Of a stretch of 64,000 nt of DNA, positions 21,384-31,885 are shown one piece after another. The DNA is taken from assembly GCF_963678635.1 (NCBI RefSeq), contig NC_087068.1, positions 54,274,213 through 54,338,212 on the forward strand, given 5' to 3'. Every line of letters starts with the position of its first letter. The stretch's first letter is position 1. The translations under genes were made by a program, and so were the position numbers. The notes beneath the pieces were generated by a model. That model ran no database searches. It had not been told where the DNA came from and saw only the letters and a list, made by a program, of their open reading frames with translations. This stretch comes from Symsagittifera roscoffensis. Taxonomy: Eukaryota > Xenacoelomorpha > Acoela > Convolutidae.

Positions 21384-21447
21384 TTATTTTTCTCCAAATT
21401 TTATATTTGGAAAGTATCCATTCAGTTTTGTTGTTTCTGGTTAATAC

Positions 21448-21723
21448 TTATACACAGAAGTGAATTCCTTCGAAATCGGTCATGACGACTGCCGAGCTAT
21501 TTCCTTCAAGTAAAGAACAAATATAATCATATTTTTTGTTTGAAGAGTCAATTTCAATTTCTTGAACAGTTTCCTCAGGATAAGTTATTATCATAAGGTG
21601 AATACAATCATTTGGTTTCGTTTTTGGTAATCTTGCTGATGCTATTAATGCTGGTAGTTTGTTTGCGTAACCTGGGAGTTGAATTAACAAACGAATTTCT
21701 CGATCCAAAATTCCAACCAACAT
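21448..21723 (-). CDS. Family-1 accessory ORF b, element B (intact)
   Basis: 91 codons. Landmarks: MLVGILDREI, LLIQLPGYANKLPALIASAR, NDCIHLMIITYPEETV, IDSSNKKYDYICSLLEG and the end GIHFCV. Alternating hydrophobic strands suggest a compact beta-rich fold. It is the only uninterrupted member of the family, the neighbours a and c being frameshifted. No known family recognised. Confidence 0.55.
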   Translation of the reverse strand: MLVGILDREIRLLIQLPGYANKLPALIASARLPKTKPNDCIHLMIITYPEETVQEIEIDSSNKKYDYICSLLEGNSSAVVMTDFEGIHFCV

Positions 21724-21766
21724 TTAAATGTTTGTGTTCAAGTAAATTCTTTGTATCGTGGTGTTT

Positions 21767-22041
21767 TCACACACAAAAATGAACTCCTTCTGAAGTAATT
21801 TTTATGATAGCAGATTCGTTACTTTGAAGAAACGATCAAATATAATTTTTTTCGGATTTGATGATTCAATGACAGCTTCATGAATCACTTTTCCTGGATA
21901 AACAACTAGCACGAGGCGTATAAAATTATTGGTTCCTGGTTGAGGCAAGTCAAAAGCTGCTATTCGTGTAAACAGTTTATTTGTAAGTGTGGGAAATTGA
22001 ATTAATAAAAGAACTTGTCTGTCTAATATATCGACTAGCAT
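21767..22041 (-). pseudogene. Family-1 accessory ORF a, frameshifted
   Basis: First ORF downstream of env (59 bp). Begins MLVDILDRQV, shares LLIQFP, NNFIRLVLVVYPGKVI and ESSN with ORF b. The frame is lost near 21830 and the true C-terminus, ending GVHFCV, stops at 21767-21769. One small indel separates the two parts. Confidence 0.55.
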
Positions 22042-22099
22042 TTAGTCAATGGGGATGCACCGTTTTCTTGAGGGCATTCTGAAATAGAAAACTCTTGCC

Positions 22100-24511
22100 T
22101 TAGATTGGTGTTATAGTATTGTTGTTGGTGGTTGGACGAGGGATTGTTGTGCTAGAAATTGTTCCTATTACATTGTTCCGTACTAAATGTTCATTTTGAT
22201 TATTTAGGTCTGGGTATAAACCAGGTTCGTTTTGTGAATCTGTTGGCATTAAGGGTACTGCAGGTTCATTTCGCTCTACCATAGGTATTGAAGCAGTGCT
22301 TTCTTGGTAAATGTTTTGATTATGATTTTGTTGTCGTATTTGTTTTTGTCTTGAGTTTCGCAAATCTGATGATTCAAGATTGGAGTTTTCTCTTGAGAAA
22401 ACAGAAGTAAAAACGGATAGAACGAAAAAGTTATACGTGGCACCTAATATTATCTTCCAGAAGCTCATAGTACGATTTGTTAGCTTATTAAATTCCAAAG
22501 CTTCAATAATTGTTACTATTATTTCTAGCAGGAATTTGAGAAAAAGAAAACAGGCAAAAGAAATTCCGATTTTCTCTAGAAAAAAAGAAACAAAACCGAA
22601 TGTTCCGATGAAACTATTCATGAAAAATCCCGATGAGAGCAGAGAATCTAGATAAATTTTTTGGTTTAAACCCATTGCGGCGGTTAAAGCGTCGGAATTT
22701 GCATAATCCATGTGTCCATTTTGGAGAACAGTTCTTGTAATTTTTTTGAGAATAGATGTTGATGCTGTGTTATGAATAATGTTATCCCAAAAAGCTTTTA
22801 ATTGTTTTGGGGTATACATGCCTGCGCGTCGCGAATCGTATACGGGAAATTCCGTAATATGGCCTATATCGTGTGGAGCGAACATTAAAGGAGTCTTGAA
22901 AGGTATTGGAGCCGGCATTAATTGGTACCAAGATAATTTATCATCTAAATCAAGTTGAAAGGCGTTTTTTGTAGCCACCAACGCAATGTATTTCTTTGGC
23001 AAAAGGAAAAGTTTGGCGGGTAATAGGGTCGACAAACATTGTTCGCCCATTGTAAAAGATCGGTATTCGATCAAAGCATTTTTCGAGAACTTTAAGAGGT
23101 GAAACTTTTTAGGGCAGTGATACAGCCATCCAACTGCTCCATCGGTGTCCAAAAACATAGAGCGGTTGCCAGTTAACATGTATCCTGCAAGCCTGGTATT
23201 TTGTAAAGCTAACATCATTATTGTTAGAATTTGTGTTCTTTCGAGTTCACATTGATTCTGTAATAATTTCATTTCAGAATGTCTGAGTTGTTTAGCATTA
23301 AAGTACATTATGTAACCTAACTTTGCGCCCAGATGAAGTTCGTAATCAATTTCATCGGTACCTACATGGCGCCAAAGAGGATCCCGATTTTTATTGTTAC
23401 GTTCATCATGGAGGAAGGAAAAATTACTTGATCCCAGAGGATAGTTCAAAGGTTTCACTCTTATTTGATCGTTCTCATTTATTTGCATCTGATAGTAATT
23501 TCTATCATCATGTCGTATGTTGCTGGATTTACCAGTGTTCATATCAAAACCACCTGAATAAGAAATAAACAAGGACTCGAAATTTGTTTTATATAATGCT
23601 CCTGGCCTGCTGCAGACTTCTTGCTGCTTGTTGTAAATGCGAATTTTGAGGTCTAAGCCATTGGGTGCCGATCCCTCACTCCGTATATGATATTGAGGGT
23701 GGTCCAACTTATTAGCGTACTTGACCATTTTCTGTTTTTGAGAAAAAAATTTTGTGACTACGCAATTTTCGGGCATGTCCCATGTGTAAGCATAAGGGTC
23801 TAATGATGTTGATTTGCATCCGCCTTCGAGTACTGTGCATGGTAATGGGATACCGTAAGGATTTGTACTTGTTTTGTTTCTAGGTTTGAGTTGAACTTTT
23901 TGCATGTGCGTTTCGTAGCTACAGTGTTTGATTTGTCCCCTTTTCTTGCATGATGTCGAACTATCTCCTTCTAATGATGTTCCTTCATTTCTGTGTTGTA
24001 AAATACTTTCATCCATTTTTATAATTAGTTCATGGGTGTATCCATCTTCATTCACTGTAATTTTGTTGTTTTTTGCTGCTTTTTCGCAATCTTCTGGTGG
24101 TATAACAAATTCATAGGTTATCATGTTCATATTGTGAACGATGGAAGAATGTGCCCTTATTCCGCAATTATAACGAATGGGAAATGTTTTAATTTTACAC
24201 ATAACTGCGTTCAGGTATGTTCTATAAGACCGTTGACATACGCTAATTGTGCTATCGGTAGTGTAAAGGTTTTCTGGGCTAACTTTACATAGGGCCACTT
24301 GATTTAAAGCATACATTTTATTTTCCTGCATGCTTGAACAGTCATAGTGAGTAACTTTGAGAGAATTCGATACGTTTTCCAAATCATCATTCTGTAGAAT
24401 GACAAGAGGTATAAATGTTGAAAGTAGAGTAGTAAATTTCATCATTATCGCAAAGTTGCTAAAAATTAGCAATAGTAAATTTTTTGGTTGGTTTTTATTG
24501 GAAGAAACCAT
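22100..24511 (-). CDS. env: Envelope-type membrane glycoprotein of element B, uninterrupted
   Basis: 803 codons without a stop, starting 145 bp after the end of pol. Either Met1 or Met24 can start a hydrophobic signal (LLSTFIPLVIL). The ectodomain is Cys-rich, with an early THYDCSS, then a CxxxxxxRYNCG region and about a dozen further Cys, and several N-x-S/T sites. Near residue 450 is LTGNRSMFLDTDG, matched in element D. The C-terminal region has hydrophobic segments at about 627-647, 648-672 and 686-705, then a 98-residue cytoplasmic tail with YPDL (766-769), a possible late-domain motif. The Cys pattern recalls the glycoproteins of chu-like viruses captured by invertebrate LTR elements; that assignment is moderate. 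The role would be membrane fusion. Confidence 0.75.
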   Translation of the reverse strand: MVSSNKNQPKNLLLLIFSNFAIMMKFTTLLSTFIPLVILQNDDLENVSNSLKVTHYDCSSMQENKMYALNQVALCKVSPENLYTTDSTISVCQRSYRTYLNAVMCKIKTFPIRYNCGIRAHSSIVHNMNMITYEFVIPPEDCEKAAKNNKITVNEDGYTHELIIKMDESILQHRNEGTSLEGDSSTSCKKRGQIKHCSYETHMQKVQLKPRNKTSTNPYGIPLPCTVLEGGCKSTSLDPYAYTWDMPENCVVTKFFSQKQKMVKYANKLDHPQYHIRSEGSAPNGLDLKIRIYNKQQEVCSRPGALYKTNFESLFISYSGGFDMNTGKSSNIRHDDRNYYQMQINENDQIRVKPLNYPLGSSNFSFLHDERNNKNRDPLWRHVGTDEIDYELHLGAKLGYIMYFNAKQLRHSEMKLLQNQCELERTQILTIMMLALQNTRLAGYMLTGNRSMFLDTDGAVGWLYHCPKKFHLLKFSKNALIEYRSFTMGEQCLSTLLPAKLFLLPKKYIALVATKNAFQLDLDDKLSWYQLMPAPIPFKTPLMFAPHDIGHITEFPVYDSRRAGMYTPKQLKAFWDNIIHNTASTSILKKITRTVLQNGHMDYANSDALTAAMGLNQKIYLDSLLSSGFFMNSFIGTFGFVSFFLEKIGISFACFLFLKFLLEIIVTIIEALEFNKLTNRTMSFWKIILGATYNFFVLSVFTSVFSRENSNLESSDLRNSRQKQIRQQNHNQNIYQESTASIPMVERNEPAVPLMPTDSQNEPGLYPDLNNQNEHLVRNNVIGTISSTTIPRPTTNNNTITPI

Positions 24512-24655
24512 TGTTTTTTTAAAAAAATTGACTAGTTTGATTGACGATTACGTGTGAGGTCATAGTTTGAATAATCTTTTGTATCCAAATTGATGACCCG
24601 GAGATTACAAAATAGGTTTTTTAGGTTTTAGTTAGTGAAGACTATTAGAGATTTT

Positions 24656-26300
24656 TTAGTTGAATCCTGCTTGGTAGAAGCTGGGTTGTCGCCGATGTCT
24701 CTGAGGTCTTTCGTTTGTCGAGCCCATTTGAACAGATTTCTGTCCGTTTTGGGGATGGTGTGTTGATGTAGATGGTATATATGACAATTCATCGAAATTA
24801 TTACCATTCCTATCGTTTGGATAAAGAGGTGTTGAGGTTAGCCTTCCTTGAGCTAATCCTGGTGTATGTGGTTTTTGTATAGTTTCTGTGTTGTGCTCTT
24901 GAAATCCTGAGTCGATATTTTTTTTGCTCAGTTTCATGTAGTTCTATATTATTTTCTCGTCTATGGTGTGTTTCGACAGGTAAATATTCTGATGAACCCA
25001 TTGGGTTTTGAAATGATTTGTTGGTTAGTGGTGTATTGACAATTTTATTCCTTGATTTCCTTAGATTTTCATAGAATGGTTTGTAGGACTGGTCTTTTAA
25101 AACATAGTCATTCACCAGTTCCTTTGCTTTTTCTTCAATGGGAAAGTATTCAATTAGATGGTTTCTATGAGCTGTCTTTTTTACAGTTTGATCTAAATCT
25201 AATTGTATTTCATAATTTACTTTCGTTACTTTGTTTGTTACCGTATATGGGCCTGATCGTAGTTCTTGTATTTTTTTTGATTTGCCATCTTCTATGGAAT
25301 GGTTTTCCAACAGTACTTTTTGACCTATTTCTAAGGGTTTTCCTAATTTATATTTATTTCGATATTTGTGGATTTTGGCGTTGTTTTCAAGACTTTTCTT
25401 GTAAGCTGTATTATAGATGTATTTAAATTGGTTCTCTCTGATAAGTAGTGAAGTGTTAATTTTTGGTTTTAATAATGATTGTATAGCTTTATTTGATGAT
25501 GTTTGTAAAGAATGTCTGTGTAATGGGAGATAAGCACAGAACTCAGAGTTGCACGTTAATTCTGAATTTCGGAGTAATCCTAGTTTTAAAGAGATTGGTA
25601 TTTGAGGTTTTTGTCCGAAAACAATTTCGTATGTTGTTAATCCAGTACTTGCGTTGATAGTGGTGTTATGAGCGAAAGCGAATTTCGCAGCTAGATCACT
25701 CCAATTTCCTTTTGCTTGATCAAAGGAAATTCTAAAATGTGTTCCTAGATGTTTGTTTTGTATTTCCACTTTACCATTTGTCCATGGTGAATATGCGGTT
25801 CTGGGAGCATGTGTTATTCCTAGTTCATGAAGCCAACTAGTAAAATCTTCGTTCATGAAAGCTGTTCCTTTATCATAAACTAGTTTTTGTGGAATACCAA
25901 ATGTGAGAATAAATTTTTCTAAACTTTTTATTGTTTCAAGTGCGGTAGTGTTAGCTACTGGATTTACTTGGAGGAATCGAGAAAATGAATCTACTACAAC
26001 TAAACAGTGTTTCTTTCCGTTTGATGTAGGATTAATTGGTCCCTTATAATCTATGTGTACAGTATGAAACGGGAAAGGTACTGTATCCGTCCATTGTTCT
26101 AACGGTGCTTGGTTAAGATCGTGACGTTTGTGTTTATTTTTTTGACAATCAAGACATCCTGCTATTAATTGGGTTATCCATTTATACATGCCTGGCCAAA
26201 AGAAAAATTGCTTTATATTCGCAATGGTTTTGTCTTTTACTACATGACCTGCTAATTGATCTGTATGGGCCAATTCAAATGTTTTTATAAAAAGTGACAT
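24656..26300 (-). pseudogene. Integrase of element B (core intact, late frameshift)
   Basis: Open from 26300 to 24810. HHCC finger: H11 and H19 (AHTDQLAGH), C49xxC52 (GCLDCQ). Core: HIDYKG (first Asp), VYDKGTAF (second Asp) and NGKVEIQN (Glu), complete D,D35E. A GPYTV segment (GPY module) follows, then a basic tail. In a run of A near 24935 the frame shifts; the true tail continues at 24937-24656. The zinc-finger N-terminus continues upstream toward 26510 in another frame. It inserts the cDNA copy into host DNA. Confidence 0.85.
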
Positions 26301-26509
26301 AGGTACAAAAATTTTAATTTCTTTTACTTCGGGATTATCTGATGCTTGTTCAATGCAAAGAATATTTCCTATTAATAGTAAAGTTTCAAATTTGTTTAGA
26401 TATGAAGTTAAGGCTCTTGATTGTCTATAGCGTATATATTTTTTGAGTCTTTGTTTTTGTTTCTTACTAATTCTTTTACGATTTTTATGACTGCATCGGT
26501 GTCTTGTTC

Positions 26510-27657
26510 TTAGGCAATAAGTTCTGTGTTTAAATCTATATTTTTTCCTAGGTTGTTGAAACTAGTAAATATCTGAGTAAGGTTATCCTTGTTTGTAAGT
26601 GTTTCGTTAGGCATTTTGGTTGCAAGTTTTTTGTTTTCTAGTTTATTAGTTAATTGTTCACATAATGCAATTTCATCGTTTACTAAACATTCTTGGATTA
26701 TCTCATCTTGTTCATTAATCGTTTCAAAATATAAGAGGTCGGACTGGTCTTCAATATCGTAATTTGACATATAATCCCCAAATTGGGTTGGGTTAGTGTT
26801 CAATTCGAAGGACAATTCGGAGTAGTTATGATCTGATTCTTCGTCACTTGCATTATTATTTGGTACTTTGTTTTGAATCATTCTAACTTGGTTGATAGCT
26901 GAACCTTGTATAAAGCAAGAACTTATATCAGTTAGTGAGCAAATTTGTTCTTTTTTGTTTCTTTGGGTATTTTGATTAATTTGTCGTTATTTATTTTGAG
27001 TCTAGTTACACCATTCTTATCTTGTTTAATGACAGGAAAAAATTCGTCGCTGGGTCCCTTTTCGGTATCATGGACTATGAAGTATTTTTCTTCGTAGCCA
27101 TTTTTGTCGTAAAATAAAATGTCTTTAGGAATTTTTTTATGTTTAGGTTGGTGTTTGTCTAAATCTTTAGTTGTTACATTTCTGCTTAAAATATCTGGGA
27201 ATGCTAGGTTTTTTCCTTCGGTCCAAATAATTTTTAAATTTTGGAATTAAGTTATAACCAATTGATATCTAAAATATCTATGGGAGAGTTTACCTCTTCT
27301 TCCCCAAAGGTAAATCAAAACTTCGTGATCAGTATAGAGATATATTGGATGTGGTGAACCTAATAAATAGTGTTCGAATGTTTGTAGAGCTGATACAACA
27401 CCGCAAAGCTCTCTAGCTGTTGTTGACATTTTTTGTTCTTCTTTGTTATATACTCTTGAATTAAAGGAGATAATACGTTTTCCTTCTGGGAATTCTTGTA
27501 CCAATATTGAACCTATTCCTATTGATGATGAATCTACGTGTACATGGAAAGGATATCTTGTGTCTGGTATTGCTAAGATTGTATCGGCGCTAATTCTTTC
27601 TTTTATTTCGTTAAAAAAAATTTTCATGATCTTGTGTCCATTTAAAAACTGTATCAT
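26510..27657 (-). pseudogene. RNase H and acidic linker, element B
   Basis: RNase H is at 27657-27247: VHVDSSSIGIGSIL (first Asp), TARELCGVVSAL (Glu) and LYTDHEVLIYL (Asp). The frame then breaks; in another frame to about 26980 follow GKNLAFPDILSRN and a linker rich in Lys/Asp. An acidic 123-codon open segment (26881-26510) joins to integrase. Removes the RNA strand during reverse transcription. Confidence 0.75.
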
Positions 27658-27814
27658 TTCGTATCAAATCATAGAAAGGCTTTGAGTCTACATGTAAGTT
27701 CTTTATATACATACTATAAAATCCTAAACAACCTAACACTCTCATTACATCTCTTTTGTTCTCTGGCGATTTCAATGCTTTGAGATCATCTACCTTTTTC
27801 TTGACTTGCCATTT

Positions 27815-29037
27815 TTACTTATTACATGTCCTAAAAACTGTACTCTTCTCAAAAAAATTTTTGTTTTTTTCTGGTTGAGCTTTTAGTCCTGATTTTCTTA
27901 ATAAGTCATGGTATGTAGCAATGATGTCGAACATTTCTTCTACAGTTTGTGCTTGCATTATTGTATCGTCTATATAGGTTACTGCTTGATTTCTTTTTAT
28001 TAAGGGTGCAAAATGTATTGTCATTATTCTACTGAAGAAATTTGGTAGACCCTATAATCCGTAAAAACCTCGTTTAAAAGTGTATTGTTTTGATCCAATT
28101 ACAAAGCTTGTTAATTGTTGTGTTTCTTCTGTTAAAGGTACTTGATTGTACGCTGAGCATAAATCACTCGTGGTGAAGAAGTTTCCTTTTAGCTTAGTGA
28201 TGAGCGATCCTATTGGTTCTAATGGCCATGAATAACGACTTAAGTCGGTTATTGAGTTCAGGTATCTCGCATCGATAACGAGCTTGACTATGTTCCCTTT
28301 TGGAAGTATTATAATTGGGTTTATAAATTCTGATCCCATTTCGGTATTACTTCCCATTTCTCTAATTATTCCTGATTTACAAGTTGGTCTAGTAAGTCAT
28401 TCAGTTTTTCTTGGTAATGCAATGAAACTGTTGATGGTCTTTGTTTAGTCAATACAGAGTTTGGTGAAAGCTTTACGTGGAATTTTTGCTTTATTAGTCC
28501 TACGTCGTATTTATGTTGTGAATATACGTCTTTATTCTGTAATAGCATATTCATTAGGTCTTGTAATTGATTTTGGTCTATATCAGAGTGAGTAAAGTCA
28601 AATTTTTTTAGAAGCTCTTGTTTTGTCTTGTCAAACTTTTTCTGGATTTCATGAATTTGTATATTTGTAAAATGTGTTTGGGAGTTTAGTTCAGACTTGG
28701 GTTTCAGGTCCTTCAATTCCTTGCTGAAATCTGTTTCTAGTTCGTATTTATTTGAATAATCAAGTTCTTTTTGTTTCAAAAGTTCCTTGTTTTTCTTTTT
28801 TGAATTTTTATGATTTTCACTAATTGAAGAATTTTTGAAGAACAGTTGATCTTTTGATTGCTCGCTTACATGAAAAATATGATCTAAATGTTCGTTTTTG
28901 TTGAACAAAACTTCCATAAAAGCTATATTGTCGGAGACGCTGTATATTGTTTTTGAATCAGTTTCAATGTCTTCGAAAGTTTGTCCAATTGAGCCTTTGG
29001 ATATAATGACCTTCGATTCTTTAGGGTTGTTTAACAT
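27815..29037 (-). pseudogene. Reverse transcriptase, element B, in three pieces
   Basis: 29037-28366 carries the region before the fingers and the opening KFHVKLSPNSVLTKQRPSTV; 28357-28052 carries LVIDARYLN (motif A side), TTSDLCSAYNQVPL and the FVIGSKQYTFKRGFYGL block; 28024-27815 carries the catalytic YIDD. Single lesions near 28366, 28050 and 27815 separate them. The palm order and YxDD are diagnostic for a gypsy-type RT. Confidence 0.85.
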
Positions 29038-29187
29038 TATAGGTAACGTTTTCTCGTCATGGTTACAATAGGTGTTATAAGTATATATTCCTTTTTGTTG
29101 TAGATCTTTATCTAGTTTGAACGATGTTCCCTTTTTGAAAACTTTGTCACCTGGGGATATTGAAATGACACGAATTGATTTTGGTGC

Positions 29188-29690
29188 TTAAGTTATGGTT
29201 TGGTCTAAAAATACATTCTGATAACTACTTATAAATGGATAGCTTTTGCTTTTTATATTGCTGACAGCGACTGATACTCCTGGGTACATTTTAAGTTCTA
29301 GTTTCGGTGTTGAAAAGTCGATCGATTTAGTTGAATTAGAGAGGAAATCCATACCTAATATATTAAGTTTACATCCGTCCTTGGCCGCAACCCATGCTCG
29401 AATTTTTACAGAATAATCACCTTTACTGTCAAAACTAGCGTTAAAATTTGAATATCCTAAAAAATTGAGTTTTTGTCCATTAACAGCAAATGTTTTGGAT
29501 TGTGCTTTAGTAAGTGTCAACTTTTGTATTTTTACGTTTTCTAAATAGGTATCATAATTTAACAGTGAACAAGTTACTCAAGTATCTACGAAAAATTGGG
29601 TTTCAAGGCCGTTATTTTTTTTTGTCTCCGACGGGATGTTGATATAGATTAATATACATTTGTGACTTTTTATCTTGCGGAGACTGTTCT
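29188..29690 (-). pseudogene. Aspartic protease, element B, nonsense codon at the active site
   Basis: The flap/ILG part is clear in 29520-29188 (LNILGMDFLS). Upstream in the same frame the active-site triplet begins Asp-Thr, but the codon of the following Gly is TGA (29578-29580 on the plus strand read as tca). Hence the retropepsin is cut at its catalytic loop. The frame ends at 29188, about 150 bp before the RT piece. Processes Gag-Pol in intact relatives. Confidence 0.7.
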
Positions 29691-31050
29691 AGTTTAAAGT
29701 AAGTTCTTCGCCTTCTTCATCGCTGTAATAGCCATGGATTTTATTCTCACTAAATTGTACTTTAGGGTTTCTGTCTCGACTATTTTCTCTGGAGGATGGT
29801 TTTGAATCACCTAGGGATCTTGCTTGATTTTTGAAGGATGGGAATTTATTTTCGTGAGGTCTGTTTTGGTATCGCATTCGATAATTGTCTTGTGAAAATG
29901 ATCTTCTATTTCGATCGGGTATAGAAATGCTTCTGTTCCTAATTTGATTATAGTTGTTTGAGGCTGTGTTGTAAGTATTATAACGATTTGGGTTATTTTG
30001 ATCGTTAAATCTATTATTGAAAATTCTATCTCTTGATCCAAAACTTTGATATCGAGATCTATCGAAACTATTTGTTCTGTTATTGAACTGTCTAGTATAC
30101 GGAGAATATGGTCTGTTATTGTTATTTCGCTGATTATAGCCATTGTATCGATTGTTATAACTATTTTCTTCTCGAGGCCTAGATCTCCTATTATAATTGT
30201 CTGAGAATTTTTCACGATACTGAGGTGGTTTTCTGTTTTGATCTTTGTGGTCTTTATATTTAAAACAAACACTGATAGTATGACCTGACCTACGACACCA
30301 TTTACAAAATCGGGTATGCTTTTGTTTGTTTCTGGGTTCATTTGGATTATAGGCTGCATTTATTTTATGATCTTTCATTAGTCCTGTTAACTCCTTAAGC
30401 TGATCCTTTATTCCTTCTATCTCCAACTTATTATCAACACTACTTGAGGCTGTTCCAGTAAACTCACTACTTACTGCAAAACTTAAGTCTTTTGTTGCAA
30501 TATGATCTTTTAATTGTTGCCATGTTGCGGGTGGATTCTCAATTAGGAATTGATGAGCCTTTTGTTTCAAGCCTGGCGGGCTTAAGCCGCGTACAAAGAA
30601 TTCCATTTTCTTTGCTGTTCTTTGATCATCATTAAAAGTTGGATTAGGCCATCCACGGTCTACTGCGGTGCTTAATCTATGTATGTAGCTCTTAATGAAT
30701 TCATCAGGTTGTCTTTTTATGTTTTCTGCTTTATTCGTCTCCTATACTTATCCTTATCATCAGTGAACCTATCTATGAAGTGATCTCTTATATCATTCCA
30801 AGGTAAGTTTGCTGCTAATCCCTGATACCATTGAGCGGCTGGACCTCTTAATATTGAACCAAATAAGGCTCTTTGTCTGTTATCATATGCGTTTTGTTCG
30901 TCACCTGCGTCTCCTGGTCTAGTGCCTAGGGAAAATGCTATCTTTTTCTCTACTATATCAAAAAAATCTCTTGCATCTTCATTCGGATCTAAGCCGGTAA
31001 ACTTTTCGAGAGCTAAATCTGGATATGCTACTACGTTTGCTATCTTTGTT
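29689..31050 (-). pseudogene. gag: Gag of element B: capsid and CCHC zinc knuckle
   Basis: From about 31050 the minus strand reads a capsid-like domain (DARDFFDIVEKKIAF; LRGPAAQWYQGL; DHFIDRFTDD). A single-base frameshift near 30735 separates this from the open segment 30606-29689, which continues with FVRGLSPPGLKQKAHQF, a CCHC knuckle CKWCRRSGHTISVC and a long Arg/Asn/Ser/Tyr-rich RNA-binding tail. Length and order are standard for gypsy gag. Otherwise intact. Confidence 0.85.
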
Positions 31051-31136
31051 TAATTCACTCAATGTTTTGTTAACAATATATAAAGGGTTTGGATGTGTTG
31101 TGTACTGATCAATTGTTCGGACTGAAATAATTGTAT

Positions 31137-31419
31137 TTAAGTTACAATGAAGTTTGCTGGGTTCAATGAATACGAATTTTTGTTAGATAGATCAATAGTG
31201 CTATGGGGATGATTAAGCTTTTTTAAGATAGAAGTTATCTCTGGGGTATTGCTGCTGGAAAGAAATGTTAATTCGTGAATATTTTTGTGTGGGTGTTTGG
31301 ACAAAATTGTGATTTGATCTTTTTGGATATTGGTGATATACCAAATAATTTTTGTGTATTTTTTTTAATTTTAGTTTTAAATTAAATGCTGTTGTATTTA
31401 CTTGATAAAAGTTGGTCAT
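31137..31419 (-). pseudogene. Family-3 accessory ORF (5' copy 2), frameshifted
   Basis: MTNFYQVNTTAFNLKLKLKK aligns with THFKIDVSTINLKLKLGNK of the neighbour at 31601-31885. The frame shifts near 31315-31330; the continuing frame holds KHPHKNIHELTFL and NTPEITSILKK and stops at 31137-31139. It sits between the neighbour and gag. Confidence 0.5.
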
Positions 31420-31600
31420 AGCATTTTACATCCTTTTAGGGACATAAATATTTATCTAGGGAATGATAAACAATATAAAAAATAATTAAATTTTTTTTAT
31501 GAAATTGTTATTATTTTTAACTTTTGTTAAGGAAAATTTTGTGTTTTTAAAAAAAATGATTACAAAAACAAGTAGTTTTGTGCTTGGGTATATTATGATA

Positions 31601-31885
31601 TCAAAAAGCAATCGGGAGTGAAGCAATTAATTGCTCTTCCGGTATACAAATTATGTTATTTGGTATTTTTATTTGCTGAAGAATTGTGTCAATTTCTGGA
31701 GTATATCGTCGAAAGAAGACGTATAATTCGTGTTTATCTTCATTAGGGTGTTTCGCTAGTATACTAATATGATTTTTTTCAGTGCTAGTGATATACCATA
31801 TGATATTAGAGACTTTATTACCTAATTTGAGTTTTAAATTTATTGTACTGACGTCAATTTTAAAATGTGTTGACTTTAATTTCAC
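31601..31885 (-). CDS. Family-3 accessory ORF (5' copy 1), element B (intact)
   Basis: 94 codons from ATG at 31885. Landmarks: STINLKLKL, NIIWYITSTEKNHIS, KHPNEDKHELYVFFRRYTPE and CIPEEQLIASLP. Related to 31137-31419 and, more distantly, to 19204-19467 at the other end of the element. Mixed beta/alpha small protein without signal peptide; no family recognised. Two genes ahead of gag is unusual for a gypsy element. Confidence 0.55.
   Translation of the reverse strand: MKLKSTHFKIDVSTINLKLKLGNKVSNIIWYITSTEKNHISILAKHPNEDKHELYVFFRRYTPEIDTILQQIKIPNNIICIPEEQLIASLPIAF

Noticed and set aside
25052-25426. 124-codon plus-strand ORF rich in Leu/Phe
   Set aside because: Antisense to integrase of element B; hydrophobic composition is the mirror of a Lys/Asn-rich gene.
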